NCBI RefSeq assembly: GCF_014905175.1
Contig: NC_057788.1
Location: 7,502,001-7,566,000, forward strand
Direction of reading: 5' to 3'
DNA length: 64,000 nucleotides
Source: Aphidius gifuensis
Taxonomy: Eukaryota > Arthropoda > Insecta > Hymenoptera > Braconidae
Shown: positions 58,261 to 64,000 of the stretch, piece by piece
Numbering within the stretch: the stretch's first letter is position 1
Layout: each line of letters opens with the position of its first letter
Made by a program: the position numbers and the translations under genes
The notes under the pieces: model-generated
Told to the model about the DNA's origin: nothing
What the model saw: the letters and a program-made list of their open reading frames with translations, nothing else
Database searches by the model: none

Positions 58261-60209
58261 TTATTCACTTTTTATCCGAACACCAGGACAAAGATTTAAC
58301 CAGTTAGATTTAATTTTTAACGTTGAAGCTTCTGCAAAATCTTCAAAGAATATACGCAAAGCAATATTATTTATACGATTTTTGGTTATTTCATCAGCAC
58401 CAGTAAGTGTGTTAATTGTAATGTTAGAGCGGTAGAGATTAAGAGTGTCAAGATTCGGACAATTTTTTATACATTCGATGATACCAGCATCAGTGATGTT
58501 TCTACAATATTCACACCAAAGTTTCTTTAATCCTTTCAATTGACTGATGAAATTGTCTGTAACACCACCAATATTACTGACGCTTATTTCTTCTAATTTT
58601 TCCAAGCTCGTTAAAGACATGAGAGCTTCTTCAGTAATATAAATGCATGAACTTATATCTAATTTTTGTAGATTTTTGCATGAATAAGCAATAGCAACAA
58701 GACTGCTGTCTTGGAATTCATGCATATTTGACACATTTAAATATTCAAGATATTGCAATTCTGCCAACTTATCAAAATAGACAGGAGCAACTTGTCGTCT
58801 AAATATATTATCATCATCATCATTATCTTCATCTTCTTCACTTGATAAATTCAGATGTTTAAGTCTTTTACAATTGTTTGAAATTGTATATAGTGTATCT
58901 ATAAATTCATCCTCGGAAGCTCTATCCATGAAACAATAATTTAAATATTCAAGATTTTTTAGTTCTGTCAATTTTTTAAGATTAATTTCTATTATTCCAT
59001 CACTCCAAATATCTAAAGACCTTAAATTCTTGCAATATTTTACCAATTGGATTGTTGTGTTATCATTAATTCTAAAACGAGTACCGAGATGTTTCAAGTT
59101 TTGAAGATTATCCCAATTTTTAATTGAAATATCAGGTGCATTCCAATTTGGAAGCAACATAATATTGCAATGTATTATATTCTTGGATGAATTTAAAATA
59201 TTATTGAGTACGTTTGGAGTATTTATTCCCCATGGGTTATCAATGTCAATATATTTTAAATTTACAAATTGATTAAAAATATCAACAGGATTGTACAAGC
59301 AATTTTCACTCACAAAAGAATTGAGAAGACTGAGTTCTACAAGTGTTGTTGTTTCGGATATTCCTTGAATTATGTCATCTAGAAGGCAGCCACTTAATAA
59401 CAAACATTGAAGTTTTTTGAATTTTCTTATATTCTGAAAAATTATAAAAATTAATTTAAACAAATTGAATTTATTGTAATAAATTAATTTGATTAATAGT
59501 ATATATTAATAATCAATATAGTAACTTACGAAAAGCACTGGTTGCCGGAAAATGTCTTCATCATAATATAAAAAAATTTGTTTCATTTCTTCTGGAAGAT
59601 AATTGATTATGTGAGATTGAAACTTAGTATTCTCAAGATATACCATATTCATTACGCGTATATGAATTCTTGTTAATTTATCCATGTTTTTGAATGCATG
59701 AATGTAGTGATTCATATTTATTTCTAATGCCCCGTTGACAATTAAATAAAGACTTGTTAAATTTTTGCAGCGCTCACCAACGATTGGCATGATACTTGAA
59801 TCGCAATTTTCCAAAAGAAACAAATCTCTCAAATAATTACCAAAATTTGATAATAAATTATCAGCATTTGATGGTGCCAACAAACTTTCATTAAAAACAC
59901 GACCAATTGGTTTGCCAAATGTGTATTCTTTAATGTCGTACCAAGCTAGTTCACATGCCTCTTTCCATTTGGAACAAACTGTAAGAAAAAATATCAAAGT
60001 AAATAAAATAAAAACATTCAAATTATAATTTAAATAAGTAAAATTTTATTTTAATTTTTATTACCTTTTTCCATGGCTATCCTTTCAGGTACTGGCAGCA
60101 GCATGAATATTTGTGCCAATGAATCATGATCCAGAGTGTTGATGAGATCTATTTTTTCGTCAACATGATGATGTTGTTCTTGAACATGACAGATCCTTTT
60201 TTGACTCAT
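58261..60209 (-). CDS. F-box / LRR protein, array copy 4
   Basis: 588 residues. Exons (minus) 60065-60209, 59530-59978 and 58261-59433. F-box present; N terminus SQKRICHVQEQHHHVDEK. Acidic loop SSEEDEDNDDDD. The N-terminal half of its LRR region (NLKYIDIDNPWGINTPN) is almost the same as in copy 5, while its C-terminal half (SVSNIGGVTDNFIS, LKKLWCEYCRNITDAG) is its own. The terminal peptide VRIKSE differs from those of the neighbours because the last codons and stop position vary from copy to copy. Confidence 0.88.
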
Positions 60210-61513
60210 GATGATAAATTCTAAAAATAAAAAAAAATAATATATTGAAACAATAACGATAAGTTTAATTTTTTTCGAATAAAATGGATTCAGGCTTATT
60301 ATATATTGACTATACTCCTGAAATAATCTTCATAAAAATTAATCTTCCGAGTTTATATTACTAATTATTATCAAATATCAAATAAAGTTTAATTAATAAA
60401 TAAAATTTTGTATGCAAGAATTATTCGTAATTTTAAATTGCAAATTTATTATATTTATGCATCTTATGATCCGTTTTTTAAATATTTTATACATTAAATT
60501 TTAATGAATATTTGTTTTTATTTTCAGAAAAAACATAAATTATTTTTTCAACACAATCTTTACAAAATTTTATAACTTGTGTAGTCCACCCTACTGAATG
60601 TTTTACGTCAAAATGTGTTAAAAAATAATGAGCACGTTAAAACTAAAAATTAAAACGTTTTAAAAAAAATTAACGAGTGAGTATACTGAACAACAAAATG
60701 TACTCAGAAAATTTTCTAAAATGTATTTAAAAAATCATTAAAAATATATTGACATTATTGTAAAAAGTAAAATTAAAATAATATTTACCTTGATTTTATT
60801 ATTAATAATATATGCGCTCAGCAGAAATCAACTTGAATTACTTGTTACCACTACGAAGGCTTACCACTATCTGTGTCTATCTATCACTATCTATCTATGG
60901 ACCTTGATTGGAAATAAAAAGCAATAAAAAGAGATGACAACCATTGCGCATGTGCATATGATCTTATTGGAGTGAAACTATCACTATTTTTTATGAATTA
61001 TTCTTTTTTTTTTTTTAATTATCCAACTTTTATGGAAACTTTAATTTGTAAAAAAAAATATAAAAAATGGCCTGAAATAAAATAAATTTAATTTATTATT
61101 TTGATAAATAAAACTGCCTATTAAACAGATTGACGAAAGTGAACGCTACAGCGCTGTCGTCACTTCCATCATCATCATCTGATCATCATCATATAAAAAT
61201 CAATTTTTTAAAACATAAAGTATATAAATTGTTATAAAAACGCTGTGCAAACTTGTGTTATTATATTTCAGTGCCCATCACTTCCTACCACAATTAATTT
61301 TAATTAATCTTAATCGAGAGCAACAAGATGTTTTTGCATAGAGTGGGTGTATATAATCATGATTATACCCACTCTATTTTTGCACATGTTCAATTAAAAA
61401 ATTTAAATTCAACAAGTCAATTGTATAAACAAAAAAATTTTTATTAATTATATCAAAATCAAGCGTAATTATTTATAAAAAATTAATTTTAAAAACCAAA
61501 AAAGATACAAAAT
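60210..61513. other. 5' intron, promoter and spacer of array copy 4
   Basis: 5' UTR intron to about 60789, promoter about 60790-60960, unit spacer from 61090. Contains a 38-bp palindromic insertion at 61339-61376. No ORF supported. Confidence 0.5.
61339..61376. mobile_element. 38-bp palindromic insertion with 8-bp target duplication
   Basis: TAGAGTGGG...CCCACTCTA, an almost complete palindrome, flanked on both sides by TTTTTGCA (61331-61338 and 61377-61384). The sister units at about 53472 and 57561 have the uninterrupted site with one such string or its close variant. Eight-base target duplication and short inverted ends are typical of hAT-superfamily elements, so this is probably a tiny non-autonomous hAT derivative. 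Confidence 0.75.
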
Positions 61514-61810
61514 ATGGATGAATTGGAGTATAAAATTATCATCAAATAATTCAGTTTTAATAACACATGGAATATATCAAAAATACTGGATGGAGAAAAA
61601 AAAAAAAAATATCAAATAATGAGAGAGATGGTGATGTATAAAAAATATCAGAAGTAGATACATTATTGATGATATGTAAAAGTAATAATTTTCAATTGCT
61701 TGTCAGGCAACTGTATCACTAGTCAGCAATGGATATTAGTATAACGATTTGTGGTAGCTTAGAAATTATATTGTGAAAATTATTAAATACACAACAAGTT
61801 GATATTTTAA
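61514..61810 (+). pseudogene. Focadhesin-like N-terminal relic, unit 5
   Basis: Collinear with the relic at 57728 and sharing its early frame break (attatcatcaaat), so units 4 and 5 share a more recent ancestor in this part. Confidence 0.5.
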
Positions 61811-62054
61811 GATATATTTTTTTAACTTAGGTATATACTATTATTATTGATATAATAAATTTATATTGTTGTTATCATATCACTGATACTTATTTACAAT
61901 AATTCTAAAAAATAGAAAAAAATTATAATTTACATATTTTTAATTAATTCGATATTTTTATGAAAATATATTGAAATTATATGGATAACTTAACAACTAC
62001 GTACTTATAAATACTAAATAACTAATTTTTTTTAAGTTTATTATTCAATTGGTA

Positions 62055-63981
62055 TCAAACCACCGGGCGAAGATTTAACCAGTTAGATTCAATTTTTAAC
62101 TTTGAAGCTCCTGCAAAATCTTTAAAGAATATACACAAAGCAATATTATTTGTACGATTTTTAGTTATTTCATCAGCACCAGTTAACGTGCTAATTGTAA
62201 TGTTAGAGCCGTCGAGAAAAAGAGTGTCAAGATTCGGACAATTTTCTATACATTCGATGATACCAGCATCAGTAATATTTTTACAATATTCACAAAAAAA
62301 TTTTTCTAATCCGTTCAATTGACGGATAAAATTATCTGTAACACCATCAATATTACCGACACTTAATTCTTTTAAATTTTCCAAGCTCGTTAAAGACATG
62401 AGAGCTTCTTCAGTAATATAAATGCATGAAGTTATATCTAATTTTTCTAGATTTTTGCATGAATAAACAATAGCAAGAAGACTGCTATCTTGGAATTCAT
62501 GCATATTTGACACATCTAAATATTCAAGATATTGCAATTCTGCCAACTCATCAAAAAAGACAGGAGCAACTTGTCGTCTAAATATATTATTATCATCATC
62601 ATCACCATCATCTTCTTCATCTGATAAAATCAGATATTTCAGTTTTTTACAATTGTTCGAAATTGTATATAGTGTATTTATAAATCCCTCCCCGGAAACA
62701 TCATTCGCGAAACAATAATTTAAATATTCAAGATTTTTTAATTCTGTCAATTTTTTAAGATTAATTTCTATTATTCCTTCACTCCAAATACTGAAAGACC
62801 TTAAATTCTTGCAATATTTCACCAATTTGATTGTTGTGTTATCATTAATTCTAAAACGAGTACCAAGATGTTCCAAGGTTTGGAGATTATCCCAATTTTT
62901 AATTGAAATATCAGGTGCATTCCAATCTGGAAGCAACATAATATTGCAATGTATTATACTCTTGGATGAATTTAAAATATTATTGAGTACGTTTGGAGTA
63001 TTTATTCCCCATGGGTTATCAATGTCAATATATTTTAAATTTACAAATTGATTAAAAATATCAACAGGATTGTACAAGCAATTTTCACTCACAAAAGAAT
63101 TGAGAAGACTGAGTTCTACAAGTGTTGTTGTTTCGGATATTCCTTGAATTATTTCATCTAGAAGGCAGCCACTTAATGACAAATATTGAAGTTGTTTGAA
63201 TTTTCTTATATTCTGAAAAATAATAAAAATTAATTTAAACAAATTGAATATTTATATTGTAATAAATTAATTTGATTTATAGTATAAAAATAATCAATAT
63301 AGTAACTTACGAAAAGCACTGGTCGCCAGAAAATGTCTTCATCATAATGTAAAAAAATTTGTTTCATTCCTTCTGGAAGATAATTGATTATTTGAGATTG
63401 AAACTTGGTATTCATACAATTTTCCATATTTCCTACGCGTATTTGAATTCTTGTTAGTTTATCCAAGTTTTTGAAGGCATGAATGTAGTGATTGATATTT
63501 ATTTTTAATTTTTCGTTGACAATTAAATAAAGACTTGTTAAATTTTTGCAGCGCTCACCAATGATTGGCATGATACTTGAATTGCAATTTTCCAAAAGAA
63601 ACAAATCTCTCAAATAAATACCAAAATTTGATAATAATTTCTTAACATATGATGGTGCCGACAAATTATCATCAAAAAAACGACCAATCGATTCGCCGAA
63701 TGTGTATTCTTTAATGTCGTACCAAGCTAGTTTACATGCCTCTTTCCATTTGGTACAAACTGTAAAAAAAAATATCAAATTAAATAAAATAAAAATATTA
63801 AAATTATAATTTAAATAAGTAAAATTTTATTACCTTTTTCCATGGTTATTCTTTCGGGTACTGACAGCAGCATGAATATTTGTGCCAATGAATCATGATC
63901 TATAGTGTTAATGAGATCTATTTTTTCGTCAACATGATGATGACGTTGTTCTTGAACGTGACAGATCTTTTCTTGACTCAT
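62055..63981 (-). CDS. F-box / LRR protein, array copy 5
   Basis: 584 residues. Exons (minus) 63834-63981, 63311-63759 and 62055-63212. F-box region and the first coding exon (NTIDHDSLAQIFMLLSVPER) match copy 1. The first LRR third matches copy 4 (NLKYIDIDNPWGINTPN). The middle and C-terminal LRRs again match copy 1 (WSEGIIEINLKKLTELKN, FANDVSGEGFINTLY, SDEEDDGDDD). This alternation indicates exchange between copies. Open throughout; its 5' UTR exon lies beyond the window edge. Confidence 0.88.
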
Positions 63982-64000
63982 GATGATAAATTCTAAAAAT

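Larger units (their letters stand above)
40905..64000. repeat. Tandem array of F-box/LRR units
   Basis: Unit period is 4087 bases (54174 to 58261), 3794 (58261 to 62055) and 3905 (50269 to 54174); the step from copy 1 to copy 2 is 8529 because of inserted genes. Each unit has a plus-strand relic (missing in unit 2), a minus-strand F-box/LRR gene, a 5' UTR intron and a spacer. The array continues past the window's right edge. Confidence 0.85.

Noticed and set aside
55418..60021. Second exon of the F-box/LRR genes extended upstream as a hydrophobic, signal-peptide-like ORF (IFILFNLIFFFTVC)
   Set aside because: The extension is intron sequence with no ATG (only TTG), and a TAA lies in frame just upstream. 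The conserved acceptor before TTTGT and the F-box exon explain the gene better. A secreted short form would need an unseen start.
1..64000. CRISPR arrays, rRNA, tRNA, operons
   Set aside because: None seen. Gene structure is eukaryotic with introns, and the tandem repeats are gene duplications or microsatellites.

Overview
The window is strongly AT-rich animal DNA with short introns of the GT..AG type (one clear GC..AG), long homopolymer runs and simple repeats. Gene content (YTHDF, RPB11, UQCRB, SLC20, SLC25A32, EFHC, an insect-type gustatory receptor, trypsin-fold homologues) points to an insect. The very low GC and the two tandem effector-like families (dead serine protease homologues and F-box/LRR proteins) suggest a hymenopteran parasitoid, possibly an aphidiine braconid. 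That placement is inference, not read from the sequence. Nearly all genes are multi-exon; exon limits were worked out by hand from reading frame, phase and splice sites.

Layout. 1-1320 (+): 3' end of a five-finger C2H2 protein whose last intron carries a copy of an EFHC exon/intron block. 4427-8401 (+): nicotinate phosphoribosyltransferase with an in-frame 198-nt cassette exon. 10230-13184 (+): YTHDF-type m6A reader with polyQ and a His/Gly-Arg-rich tail. 14030-16603 (-): EFHC/DM10 ciliary protein with a putative RFX X-box upstream. 17073-19143 (-): PiT phosphate transporter. 19642-19933 (-): possible 40-residue microprotein. 20567-21180 (-): UQCRB. 21845-34775 (-): seven tandem serine protease homologues, all lacking the catalytic His and Ser, with one intact gustatory receptor between copies five and six and shed copies of its last exon beside two others. 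35337-35939 (+): RPB11. 37207-40612 (-): mitochondrial carrier of the SLC25A32 type with two alternative C-terminal codings.

40.9-64 kb is a tandem array of about 3.8-4.1 kb units. Each holds an F-box/LRR gene (-), and most also hold a decayed (+) fragment that looks focadhesin-derived. Five F-box/LRR genes are complete at 41740-43696, 50269-52196, 54174-56112, 58261-60209 and 62055-63981. Between the first and second lie a broken F-box/focadhesin-like pseudogene (45050-46267), a remnant of a sixth unit (about 47925-48190), and an unrecognised six-exon gene (46791-49453) in which one exon plus intron has been triplicated.

Housekeeping genes (polymerase II, complex III, NAD salvage, phosphate and folate/FAD transport) thus flank two expanding families. 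The dead protease homologues have signal peptides and look secreted. The F-box/LRR proteins have an N-terminal F-box and no signal peptide, so they look like intracellular SCF substrate adaptors. Both families show recent duplication, and the LRR genes show mosaic exchange between copies.
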